Source: Variovorax sp. J2L1-78 (GTDB taxonomy: Bacteria; Pseudomonadota; Gammaproteobacteria; Burkholderiales; Burkholderiaceae_C). From it: a stretch of DNA of 64,000 nt. The DNA is taken from positions 486,501 through 550,500 of the forward strand of contig NZ_JASZYB010000002.1 in NCBI RefSeq assembly GCF_030317205.1, read 5' to 3'. The notes under the pieces were generated by a model. It made no database searches and was not told the DNA's origin. It saw nothing but the letters and a program-made list of their open reading frames with translations. The position numbers were made by a program, and so were the translations under genes. Shown here in pieces: positions 1-7,508 of this stretch. The number at the start of each line of letters is the position of its first letter. The stretch's first letter is position 1.

Positions 1-535
1 CCAGACCGGTGATGTACACCGTCTTGATGCCGCGTGCCTTGAGGTAGCCGGCCAGGCCGGTCACCGTCTTGTGGTCGGCTTCCTCGAAGGCCGAATAGCT
101 GTCGACACCCTTGTTGTAGCCCTTGCGGATGATGAGCTGCGCGGTCGGCAGCTTCAGGTCCTTGTGCAGCGACGCGTCGTCGGTGCCCTGCACGCAGTGG
201 TCGGGCCACAGCACCTGCGTGCCGTAGGTGAGCGTGGTCGTCTCGAAGGGCTTCTTGCCGGGGTAGGCCGTCGCGAAGGACGCGTGGCCGGGCGTGTGCC
301 AGTCCTGGGTGACCACCACGTTCCGGAAGGCGCCGGCCAGCTTGTTGATCACCGGCACCACCTCGGCACCGCCCTTCACCGGCAGCGTGCCGCCCTCGAT
401 GAAGCAGTTCTGCACATCGACCACGATCAGCGCGGCGTTGGCGGCCGGCTTGCGCTTGCCCGCAGCGAAGAGCTGCGGCGACAGCGCCACGAGCCCGAGG
501 GCGGCACCGGCGTGAAGGAAGGTTCTGCGTTGCAT
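1..535 (-). CDS. pncA: Tat-exported nicotinamidase (isochorismatase-family), 3' end cut by window edge
   Basis: Nicotinamidase hydrolyses nicotinamide to nicotinate and ammonia. The first 178 residues are visible; the C-terminal part, with the expected catalytic Cys, lies beyond base 1. Seen: an N-terminal Tat-like signal (MQRRTFLHAG followed by a hydrophobic stretch to about residue 24), catalytic Asp40 in VVDVQN, metal ligands Asp78, His80 and His84 in QDWHTPGH, the WPDHCVQGT block at 110-118 and catalytic Lys138 in RKGYNKG. These match PncA closely. It is the last gene of a run starting at the hydroxynicotinate reductase, 49 nt after livF. The export signal is unusual because PncA is normally cytoplasmic; if real, nicotinamide would be deamidated in the periplasm before import by the adjacent ABC system. 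The start is the only ATG giving the complete signal peptide. Confidence 0.8.
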   Translation of the reverse strand, partial: MQRRTFLHAGAALGLVALSPQLFAAGKRKPAANAALIVVDVQNCFIEGGTLPVKGGAEVVPVINKLAGAFRNVVVTQDWHTPGHASFATAYPGKKPFETTTLTYGTQVLWPDHCVQGTDDASLHKDLKLPTAQLIIRKGYNKGVDSYSAFEEADHKTVTGLAGYLKARGIKTVYITGL

Positions 536-584
536 GGCGGGGCTCCTGGCAAAGGTGGAGAAGAACGGTGATCGGACGCCGCGT

Positions 585-1319
585 TCAAACGCTCAGGTAG
601 GCGCGGCGCACGTCGTCGTTCGCGGCGAGTTCGGCCATCGTCGCCTGGTAGCGGATCTGGCCCTTCTCGAGCACATAGGCCCGGTCGGACACCAGCTCGG
701 CGAAGTGCATGTTCTGCTCCGACAGCAGGATGCTCACGCCCTGCGCCTTGAGTTCGAGGATCATGTTCGCCATCTGCTCGACGATGACCGGCGCCACGCC
801 TTCGGACGGCTCGTCGAGCAGAACGAGGTAGGGGTTGCCCATCAGCGTGCGCGCCACGGTCAGCATCTGCTGCTCGCCGCCGCTCATGCGGCCACCGGGG
901 CGCTGCGGCATCTCGCCGAGGTTCGGGAAGAGCTTGAACAGCCGCTCGGGCGTCCACAGCGGTGCCTCGCTGCCGTCGGCCCAGCGCCGCGGCGGCTGCT
1001 TGCCGACCTCGAGGTTCTCCATGACCGTGAGGTCGGTGAACACGCGGCGGTCCTCGGGCACGAAGCCCAGGCCCATCTTGGCCGCGTGGTGCGGTTCGCT
1101 CTTGGAGATGTCGTGCCCGAGGAAGCTCACCGCGCCCTTGCGCTTGGTCAGCATGCCGATCAGCGCCTTCAGCGTGGTCGACTTGCCCGCGCCGTTGCGG
1201 CCCATCAGCGCGACGACTTCACCGCGGCGGACTTCGAGGTCGACGTCGTAGAGGATCTGCGCGGCGCCGTACCAGGCGCACAGCGATTGGGCGGTCAGCA
1301 GTGTCTCGTGCTTGCTCAT
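585..1319 (-). CDS. livF: Branched-chain-type ABC transporter ATP-binding protein (LivF family)
   Basis: Cytoplasmic ATPase subunit of a HAAT-family importer, 244 residues, the usual LivF length. Walker A GRNGAGKST lies near residues 40-48, the signature MSGGEQQM near 140 and Walker B LVLLDEPSEG just after it. It follows livG by 2 nt and belongs to the importer of the nicotinate-like catabolic run. By context the substrate is probably a heteroaromatic acid or its derivative rather than leucine; this is inference. Confidence 0.92.
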   Translation of the reverse strand: MSKHETLLTAQSLCAWYGAAQILYDVDLEVRRGEVVALMGRNGAGKSTTLKALIGMLTKRKGAVSFLGHDISKSEPHHAAKMGLGFVPEDRRVFTDLTVMENLEVGKQPPRRWADGSEAPLWTPERLFKLFPNLGEMPQRPGGRMSGGEQQMLTVARTLMGNPYLVLLDEPSEGVAPVIVEQMANMILELKAQGVSILLSEQNMHFAELVSDRAYVLEKGQIRYQATMAELAANDDVRRAYLSV

Positions 1320-1321
1320 GC

Positions 1322-2128
1322 TCAGGCTCCCACTGCCGCGTTCACTTCCGCGGCCTTCTCTGCGATCTTCTCGAAAGTCTTGCCACTGCCGAAATACACC
1401 TCCTGCACCTTCGGGTGGTCGCGGATCTCCAGCGGCTTGCCCTGCGCGATGAGGCGGCCGCGGGCCAGCACGATCATGCGGTCGGCATAGGCGAAAACCA
1501 CGTCCATGCTGTGCTCGGTGAAGAGCACCGCCATGCCGCGCTGGATCACCAGGTCCTTGGTCAGCGCCATGAGCGAATTGCGCTCCTTGGGCGCCATGCC
1601 GGCGGTGGGCTCGTCCATCAGCAGCAGCTTGGGTTCGTTGGCCATGGCGATGGCGAGTTCGACGCGCTTGACGTCACCATAGGCGAGTTCGCTGCAGGGG
1701 CGGTCGGCCTGCGCCTTCATGCCGACCTGGTCGAGCAGCGCCAGCGCGTCGTCGCGCCGATGGTCGGCCGCGCGGCGCCACATCGAGAAGAGCTTGCCGT
1801 CGTGCGAGAGCAGCGCCATCTGCACGTTCTCGACCACGGTCAGCGACGCAAAGGTTTCGGCGATCTGGAAGGTGCGGCCCACGCCCAGGCGCCAGATCTC
1901 GCGCGGCTTGCGGCCGACGAGCTCGTCGCCATTGAGCTTGATCGAGCCCTGGTCGGCCTTGAGCTGGCCGTTGACCATGTTGAAGGTGGTCGACTTGCCG
2001 GCCCCGTTGGGCCCGATCAGCGCCAGCAGTTCACCCGGCGCCAGGTCGAAGCTGATGCCGTCGACGGCCTTCACGCCGCCGAAGGACTTGCCCAGGTTCT
2101 CGACCTTGAGAAGGGGTGTGCCGCTCAT
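1322..2128 (-). CDS. livG: Branched-chain-type ABC transporter ATP-binding protein (LivG family)
   Basis: Second ATPase subunit, 268 residues. Walker A GPNGAGKST begins near residue 39, and Walker B LLLMDEPTAGMAP carries the LivG-type TAGM extension. The helical region is followed by a C-terminal tail typical of LivG. The reading frame is open much further upstream, but the real start is the ATG at 2128: MSGTPLLKVENLGKSFGG opens a canonical ABC domain, and this ATG overlaps the stop codon of the permease gene (ATGA), implying translational coupling. Confidence 0.92.
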   Translation of the reverse strand: MSGTPLLKVENLGKSFGGVKAVDGISFDLAPGELLALIGPNGAGKSTTFNMVNGQLKADQGSIKLNGDELVGRKPREIWRLGVGRTFQIAETFASLTVVENVQMALLSHDGKLFSMWRRAADHRRDDALALLDQVGMKAQADRPCSELAYGDVKRVELAIAMANEPKLLLMDEPTAGMAPKERNSLMALTKDLVIQRGMAVLFTEHSMDVVFAYADRMIVLARGRLIAQGKPLEIRDHPKVQEVYFGSGKTFEKIAEKAAEVNAAVGA

Positions 2129-4041
2129 GCCTTGGCCTCTTCGATTGCAGCCGCTGCGGGCTTGCGTTTGCGCTTGTCGAACAGCTGCTTGGCGAAGCCC
2201 GCGATACCTTGCGGGAACAACAGCACCAGCAGCAGGATGATCGCGCCGAGCATCGCGCGCCAGTAGTCGGTGTTGCGCGCCACCGTGTCGTGCAGCCAGC
2301 TGAAGGTGACCGCACCGACCACCGGGCCGGCCAGCGTCTGGATGCCGCCGAGCAGCACCATCACCAGGCCGTCGACCGACTTGTCGACGCTCAGGCTCTC
2401 CGGCGAAATGCTCCCCTTCGAGAACGCGTAGAGCGAACCCGCGAGACCGGCTGCGGCCCCGGCGATGACGAAGGCGGTCCATTGCATGCGCTTGACGTCG
2501 ATGCCGATGGCATCGGCACGCAGCACCGAATCGCGACCAGCCCGCAGCGCATAGCCGAAGGGCGAGAACAGCACGCGGCGCAGCAGCAGGATGCCGGCCG
2601 CGACCAGCACCAGCGTGAGCCAGTAGTAGGCACGCTTGTCCGCGAGCCATTCCGACGGCCAGACGCCGGTGATCCCGTTGCTGCCGCCGGTGAACGAATC
2701 CCATTGGTAGACCACCGCCCAGGTGATTTGCGCGAAGGCCAGCGTGAGCATCGCGAGGTACACGCCCGACAGCCGCACCGCGAACCAGCCGTAGATCAAC
2801 GCGCCGATGGCGGCAACCAGTGGCGCGACGATGAGCGCGACTTCCATCGGCAAGCCGCTGGCGCGCACCAGCAGCGCGGCGCCGTACGCGCCGAGGCCGA
2901 AGTACGCGGCATGGCCAAAGGAATGCATGCCGGCCGGACCCATGATGAAGTGCAGGCTGGCCGCGAACAGCGCCGCGATCAGCAGGTCGATCATCAGCAC
3001 CGTCGTGTACGGCGAGTCGGCCGTGAGCAGCGGCATCGCCATCAGCACCAGGCCGAGCGCACCCACCAGCCACAGGTAGCCCTTGCTCGCGCGGCGCAAC
3101 GGCTCTTCAGGCATGCCGACATAGCGGCTCGGTGCCTGCGGGCGGCCGAACAGGCCCCATGGGCGCCACACCAGCACGATCGCCATCACGACGAAGTCGG
3201 TCACCAGCGTGAGCTTGGAAAAGGAAATGCTCAAGCCGAAGACATCGACGACGCCGAGCCAGATGCAGATGGCCTTGATCTGCGACAGCAGCAACGCCGC
3301 CACGTAGGCCCCGGGGATCGAGCCCATGCCGCCGACCACGACCACCACGAACGCGGCGCCGATGGTGTTCAGGTCGAGCGCCAGCGTGGCCGGTTCGCGC
3401 GGCAACTGCAGCGCGCCGCCGAGGCCCGCCAGCATCGCGCCGAGCGCGAACACGGCCGTGAAGAGCCACGCCTGGTTCACGCCCAGCGCGCTCACCATCT
3501 CGCGGTCCTGCGTGGCGGCCCGCACCAGCGTGCCGAAGCGGGTGCGCGTGAGCAGGAGCCACATGAGGAAGAGGACGACCGGCCCGACGACGATGAGGAA
3601 GAGGTCGTAGGTCGGGAACTGCCGGCCGAGGATTTCGACCGAGCCCGACAGGCCCGGCGCGCGGGGGCCGAGCAGTTCGTCGGGCCCCCAGAAATAGAGC
3701 ACCGCGTCCTTGATGACGAGAACGAGCGCGAAGGTCGCCAGGAGCTGGAACAGCTCCGGCGATTTGTAGATGCGGCGCAGCAGCACCATTTCGATCAGCG
3801 CGCCGAGCACGCCGACCGACAGCGCCGCGATCACCAGCGCGGGCCAGAAGCCGAAGCCCGTGCCGAGCTTGTCGACCAGCGTGTAGGCGACATAGATGCC
3901 GACCATGAAGAAGGAGCCGTGCGCAAAGTTGACGATGCGCGTGACGCCGAAGATCAGCGACAGGCCCGCCCCCACGAGGAACAGCGAAGAAGCCGACGAC
4001 AGCCCGGTGAGGAACTGCAGCAGCAAGGACGAGAGACTCAT
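2125..4041 (-). CDS. Fused LivH-LivM ABC transporter permease
   Basis: A 638-residue inner-membrane permease containing both HAAT permease subunits in one chain. The first half (about 1-300) begins with a LivH-like segment (GAGLSLIFGVTRIVNFAHGS). The second half (about 320-638) is LivM-like, with the MGPAGMHSFGHAAYFGLGAYG block. The linker around GRPQAPSRYVGMPEEP is hydrophilic. Separate LivH and LivM are the norm, so this is a natural fusion; fused forms are known in some proteobacteria. The start ATG is 25 nt downstream of the substrate-binding gene, and the stop overlaps livG. Confidence 0.9.
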   Translation of the reverse strand: MSLSSLLLQFLTGLSSASSLFLVGAGLSLIFGVTRIVNFAHGSFFMVGIYVAYTLVDKLGTGFGFWPALVIAALSVGVLGALIEMVLLRRIYKSPELFQLLATFALVLVIKDAVLYFWGPDELLGPRAPGLSGSVEILGRQFPTYDLFLIVVGPVVLFLMWLLLTRTRFGTLVRAATQDREMVSALGVNQAWLFTAVFALGAMLAGLGGALQLPREPATLALDLNTIGAAFVVVVVGGMGSIPGAYVAALLLSQIKAICIWLGVVDVFGLSISFSKLTLVTDFVVMAIVLVWRPWGLFGRPQAPSRYVGMPEEPLRRASKGYLWLVGALGLVLMAMPLLTADSPYTTVLMIDLLIAALFAASLHFIMGPAGMHSFGHAAYFGLGAYGAALLVRASGLPMEVALIVAPLVAAIGALIYGWFAVRLSGVYLAMLTLAFAQITWAVVYQWDSFTGGSNGITGVWPSEWLADKRAYYWLTLVLVAAGILLLRRVLFSPFGYALRAGRDSVLRADAIGIDVKRMQWTAFVIAGAAAGLAGSLYAFSKGSISPESLSVDKSVDGLVMVLLGGIQTLAGPVVGAVTFSWLHDTVARNTDYWRAMLGAIILLLVLLFPQGIAGFAKQLFDKRKRKPAAAAIEEAKA

Positions 4042-4066
4042 GGGTGCGAGCGTTCCGGAAAGATGA

Positions 4067-5272
4067 TCAGTCGGCTGCGCGCGACTTCTTGACGTCGGCG
4101 GCGCTCGGCTGGAACTTGGCGCCGTCGAAGTAGGTGTAGTCGACCATCACGCCCTTGCCGTTGTCGTTCTTGGTCTTGCCGACGAACGCGCCCATGGTCG
4201 ACTGGTGGTCTTCGGGGCGGTAGGTGATCTTGCCGAACGGCGTGTCGACCACGAGGCCCTTGAAGGCCGCGACCATCTTGGCCGTTTCGGTGCTCTTGGC
4301 CTTGGCGGCGCCGGCTGCCACCGACTTGATCATGCTGTAGCCGACCACCGAGCCGAGGCGCGGGTAGTCCTTGTACTTCTCGTGGTACGCCAGGAAGAAG
4401 GCCTTGTGCTCGGGCGTCTGCACGCCGTACCACGGGTAGCCGGTCACGATCCAGCCGTTGGGCGTCTCGTCCTTGAGCGGGTCGAGGTACTCGGGCTCAC
4501 CGGTGAGCACGCTCACCACCGCGCGGTCCTTGAAGAGGCCGCGCGTGTTGCCTTCGCGCACGAACTTCGAGAGGTCGGCACCGAAGAGCACGTTGAAGAT
4601 CGCATCGGGCTTGGCATCGGCCAGCGCCTGCGCCACGGCGCCGGCATCGACCTTGCCGAGCGGCGGCGCCTGTTCGGCGACGAACTCGACGTCGGGCTGC
4701 GCGGCCTTCAGCAACGTCTTGAACGCGGCGACGGCGGACTGGCCGTATTCGTAGTTGGGGTACACAAAGGCCCAGCGCTTCTTCTTGAGCTTGACGGCCT
4801 CGGGCACCAGCATCGCGGCCTGCATGTAGGTGCCGGGGCGCAGGCGGAAGGTGTATTCGTTGCCGCCCTGCCAGGTCATCTTGTCGGTCAGCGGTTCGCC
4901 GGCCAGGAAGAACACCTTCTTCTGCTTGGCGAAGTCGGCGACGGCCAGGCCGGTGTTCGACAGGAAGGTGCCGGTCAGCACGTCGATCTTTTCGCGGGCG
5001 ACCAGTTCTTCGGCCACACGCACCGCGTCGCCCGGGTTGGCGTTGTCGTCGCGCGTGATGAGCTCGACCTTCTTGCCGTTGATGCCGCCCTTGGCATTGA
5101 TCTCTTCGACGGCCAGTTCCATCCCCTTCTTGTAGGGCTCGAGGAAGGCGGGCTGCGCCTTGTAGCTGTTGACTTCGCCGATCTTGATCACGCCCTGCGC
5201 ATGCGCGGGAACGAGAGCGGTGGCGAGCGTGGCGACGGCGGCCGCGCTGAAGACATGACGCAATGGGTTCAT
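4067..5272 (-). CDS. Periplasmic substrate-binding protein of the branched-chain-type ABC importer
   Basis: Type I periplasmic binding protein (LivK/Peripla_BP_6), 401 residues. The mature domain opens with GVIKIGEVNSYKAQPAF, followed by EEINAKGGINGKKVEL, a family hallmark. I start at the ATG at 5272, which gives a clean signal peptide (MNPLRHVFSAAAVATLATAL, cleaved near AHA-Q) and an AGGAG ribosome-binding site about 8 nt upstream; the frame is open 36 nt further. It is the first component gene of the importer and directly follows the two DUF1185 genes. The ligand is not predictable from sequence alone; the locus points to a nicotinate-like compound. Confidence 0.9.
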   Translation of the reverse strand: MNPLRHVFSAAAVATLATALVPAHAQGVIKIGEVNSYKAQPAFLEPYKKGMELAVEEINAKGGINGKKVELITRDDNANPGDAVRVAEELVAREKIDVLTGTFLSNTGLAVADFAKQKKVFFLAGEPLTDKMTWQGGNEYTFRLRPGTYMQAAMLVPEAVKLKKKRWAFVYPNYEYGQSAVAAFKTLLKAAQPDVEFVAEQAPPLGKVDAGAVAQALADAKPDAIFNVLFGADLSKFVREGNTRGLFKDRAVVSVLTGEPEYLDPLKDETPNGWIVTGYPWYGVQTPEHKAFFLAYHEKYKDYPRLGSVVGYSMIKSVAAGAAKAKSTETAKMVAAFKGLVVDTPFGKITYRPEDHQSTMGAFVGKTKNDNGKGVMVDYTYFDGAKFQPSAADVKKSRAAD

Positions 5273-5335
5273 GGGGAAACTCCTGGAGAGGTCGAACAGA
5301 AAAAACACAACGGGGCAGGCTCGCTGACGGTGCGG

Positions 5336-5920
5336 TCAGCGCAGACCGTCTTCGCCCTTGACTTCGGAATGCTGGAGGCCGCCGATGCGCGGCAGCGGAC
5401 GACCGCTGTCGGTCACGGCGACGGCCACGACGATCTCGTTGGCACGCGGCGCATCGGACACGCGCGCCTCGACGGCGTCGAAGTGGCTGCGCACGAAGGC
5501 TGCGTCCTTGTGGCCCAGCGGCACGTCGATGGCGGTGCCCAGCGTGCCGCGTTTCTTGGCCGACGGCACCAGCGCAGCGCCCTTTTCGACCGCCGCGCGC
5601 AGCGGTGCGCCCAGCTTCGGATGCAGGATGGCGGCGGCGTGTTCGAGCTCACCGGCTTCGCCGACGATGGCCGCCTTGCCATAGCTCTGCGCCTCGCCGG
5701 GTGCGATGCCGAGTGCCGCGACCGCCTTCTGGCCCAGCAGCGCGCCCAGTTCTTCGCCGATGGCGATGAGTTCGTCGAGCGACTCGCTGTAGCGGCCGGC
5801 GTAGGGGTTCTCGATGACGGCGATGGCCACGGCACGGCGCGTGGGCGGCGTGATGTCCTGGCCCATTTCCTTGCGGGTCTCGTCGACCTGCACGATGAGT
5901 TTGCGGATGTTGGCGCTCAT
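5336..5920 (-). CDS. DUF1185 (AA_synth) family protein, copy 1
   Basis: 194 residues. Recognised by the family block YGKAAIVGEAGELEHAA (around residue 95) and the C-terminal segment with PRANEIVVAVAVTDSGRP. Crystal structures of PF06684 members show a chorismate-mutase-like fold and led to a suggested role in amino-acid metabolism; the reaction is unknown. A second family member lies directly upstream (5944-6585), so the two may form a hetero-oligomer. The position between the reductase and the importer suggests a role in handling a ring-derived intermediate (inference). Confidence 0.75.
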   Translation of the reverse strand: MSANIRKLIVQVDETRKEMGQDITPPTRRAVAIAVIENPYAGRYSESLDELIAIGEELGALLGQKAVAALGIAPGEAQSYGKAAIVGEAGELEHAAAILHPKLGAPLRAAVEKGAALVPSAKKRGTLGTAIDVPLGHKDAAFVRSHFDAVEARVSDAPRANEIVVAVAVTDSGRPLPRIGGLQHSEVKGEDGLR

Positions 5921-5943
5921 GATGTTTTCCTTTGTCTCGGGGC

Positions 5944-6585
5944 TCAGCGCAGGCCGTCCCACTTGCTGATGTCCTTGGCCAGCAGGCCGCCGACGCGGGC
6001 GTGCACGCGGTAGCCGGTGCTCATCGCGAGGATGAAGACGATCTCGTCGGCGGCCGGTGCACCAGGCACGCGCACCTCGATGGCGTCGAACTGGCCGCGC
6101 ACGTAGCTGGCGTTGATGTTGGTCAGCGGCACGTCGAGCGCCGCGCCGGGCGGCCCGACCTTCTTGGTCGAGGGCACGATGGACAGCGCGTTGCCGGGCT
6201 GGCCGGACTTCTCCTCGGCCTTGCCGGCCGTGTAGGCGGCGCGGTCGCCCTTCCAGCCGAGCAGCTCGCGCATGGCGTAGCCGCCGGGCACGTGCCACAG
6301 GGCGCCGTGCTCCAGTTCGCCGGCGGCGCCGACGATGGCGCCCTTGCCGTAGGTGGCGATCTGCTCGAGCGGCACGTCCATGGCGGCGTGCAGCCTGTGC
6401 GCCATGTCGACGCCCACCGGGTCGAGCAAGGCCATCATGGGCAGGATGTCGGGCTCGTAGCGGCCCGCGAAGGGGTTGGTCATCACCACGCCGATGGCGC
6501 CACGCACCAGCGGCGTTGCGGCGCGGGGACCGAACTCGTGGTGGATGTGCTCGACATGGGTGAAGACGCGGCGGATATCGATCAT
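5944..6585 (-). CDS. DUF1185 (AA_synth) family protein, copy 2
   Basis: 213 residues, a paralogue of the next gene. It shares the block YGKGAIVGAAGELEHGA, the GGYAMRELLGWKGD segment and the C-terminal PAADEIVFILAMSTGYRVHAR region. Sequence divergence between the two copies is large, so they are not a recent duplication. It follows the UPF0280 gene by 20 nt. The start is the ATG at 6585 (MIDIRRVFTHVEHIHHEFG). No signal peptide or membrane segment is visible, so it is probably cytosolic. Confidence 0.75.
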   Translation of the reverse strand: MIDIRRVFTHVEHIHHEFGPRAATPLVRGAIGVVMTNPFAGRYEPDILPMMALLDPVGVDMAHRLHAAMDVPLEQIATYGKGAIVGAAGELEHGALWHVPGGYAMRELLGWKGDRAAYTAGKAEEKSGQPGNALSIVPSTKKVGPPGAALDVPLTNINASYVRGQFDAIEVRVPGAPAADEIVFILAMSTGYRVHARVGGLLAKDISKWDGLR

Positions 6586-6605
6586 GGAATGAAGCTCGCC
6601 ATTCG

Positions 6606-7505
6606 TTAAGCAAATACTGAACCAACTGCATCGCGCGGCGTCGCCGCGGTGATGGAGCATAAGGGTTCGACAAGACGCCACTGCCCCTGGCAAACCAGCA
6701 TCGCGGCCCAGGCGTTTCCACCGGTCTGCAGGCTGCGCGCGCGGGCCGCGCCCGCATCGAGTGCACGGCGCACCGTCGCGGGGGCAAGGGGCGGCACGTC
6801 GACCGTCACCGGGATGTCGCCGAGGTCGCTGTCGTCCTTGCACTGGCTGGCCGGCAACCGGCGGATCGCGCCGTCGTCGACATCGACGGCATTGGCGATG
6901 ATGGTCGCGGCCGCGTCGGCCTGCGCGGCCGTGGCGGCGAGCACCGTCACGCTGTCGGCGATGCCCAGCGAGAAGCTGCGGCCGCGCCAGCCGCTGGTGG
7001 CGACGCCGCGCACCGGCTGGGCCGCCTCGACGACGAACTGGCCGTCGGTCGTGAGCGGGCCGGCGTCGGCCAGGTCGAACCGGGTGATGTCCGCGAACAG
7101 ACCGACGCGTGCCGAACGCCCGGCCGCCAGGTGCAGCGCGATGTCGCCACCGTTGTTGACCCAGGCGCGCTCGATGCCGGGTCGGCGATAGAGCGCGATG
7201 ATCTCGTCGGCCACCGAGCCAGCCACGGCCGCCATCGGCGTGATGAAAGCCGGGCGGAACGGCGCGCAGGCGTTCCACATGCGGCGCGCGATCGGGCCTC
7301 GCAAACCACAGGTCGCACCGACGGGCTGGCGCAGCAGCGGCAGCTCACCCACCAACTCACCCAGCAGGGATTCGAAGCGCGCCCATGCCGCCGCATGCGC
7401 CGACGCCACGGCCGCAGCATCGCCCTCGGCCTCGATCACCAGATCGATCGGGCCGTGGTGCAGATGCCAACGCTGGGCGTCGAGCAGATGGCGTTCGGCG
7501 TGCAA
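6606..7505 (-). CDS. UPF0280 family protein (ApbE-like fold)
   Basis: 299 residues. The family is recognised from the central region GSVADEIIALYRRPGIERAW, then VNNGGDIALHL, and SLGIADSVTVLAATAAQADA. UPF0280 proteins (COG2122) are remote relatives of the FMN transferase ApbE; no activity is established. The gene starts 3 nt after the reductase stop codon, so it is almost certainly co-translated with it. A function in flavin insertion or flavin chemistry for the reductase is possible but speculative. Confidence 0.75.
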   Translation of the reverse strand: MHAERHLLDAQRWHLHHGPIDLVIEAEGDAAAVASAHAAAWARFESLLGELVGELPLLRQPVGATCGLRGPIARRMWNACAPFRPAFITPMAAVAGSVADEIIALYRRPGIERAWVNNGGDIALHLAAGRSARVGLFADITRFDLADAGPLTTDGQFVVEAAQPVRGVATSGWRGRSFSLGIADSVTVLAATAAQADAAATIIANAVDVDDGAIRRLPASQCKDDSDLGDIPVTVDVPPLAPATVRRALDAGAARARSLQTGGNAWAAMLVCQGQWRLVEPLCSITAATPRDAVGSVFA

Positions 7506-7508
7506 GGT

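Noticed and set aside
2116..4092. Plus-strand ORF of 658 codons opposite the LivHM permease
   Set aside because: Extremely charged and repetitive (Glu/Arg/Gln/His), as expected from the complement of hydrophobic membrane codons.
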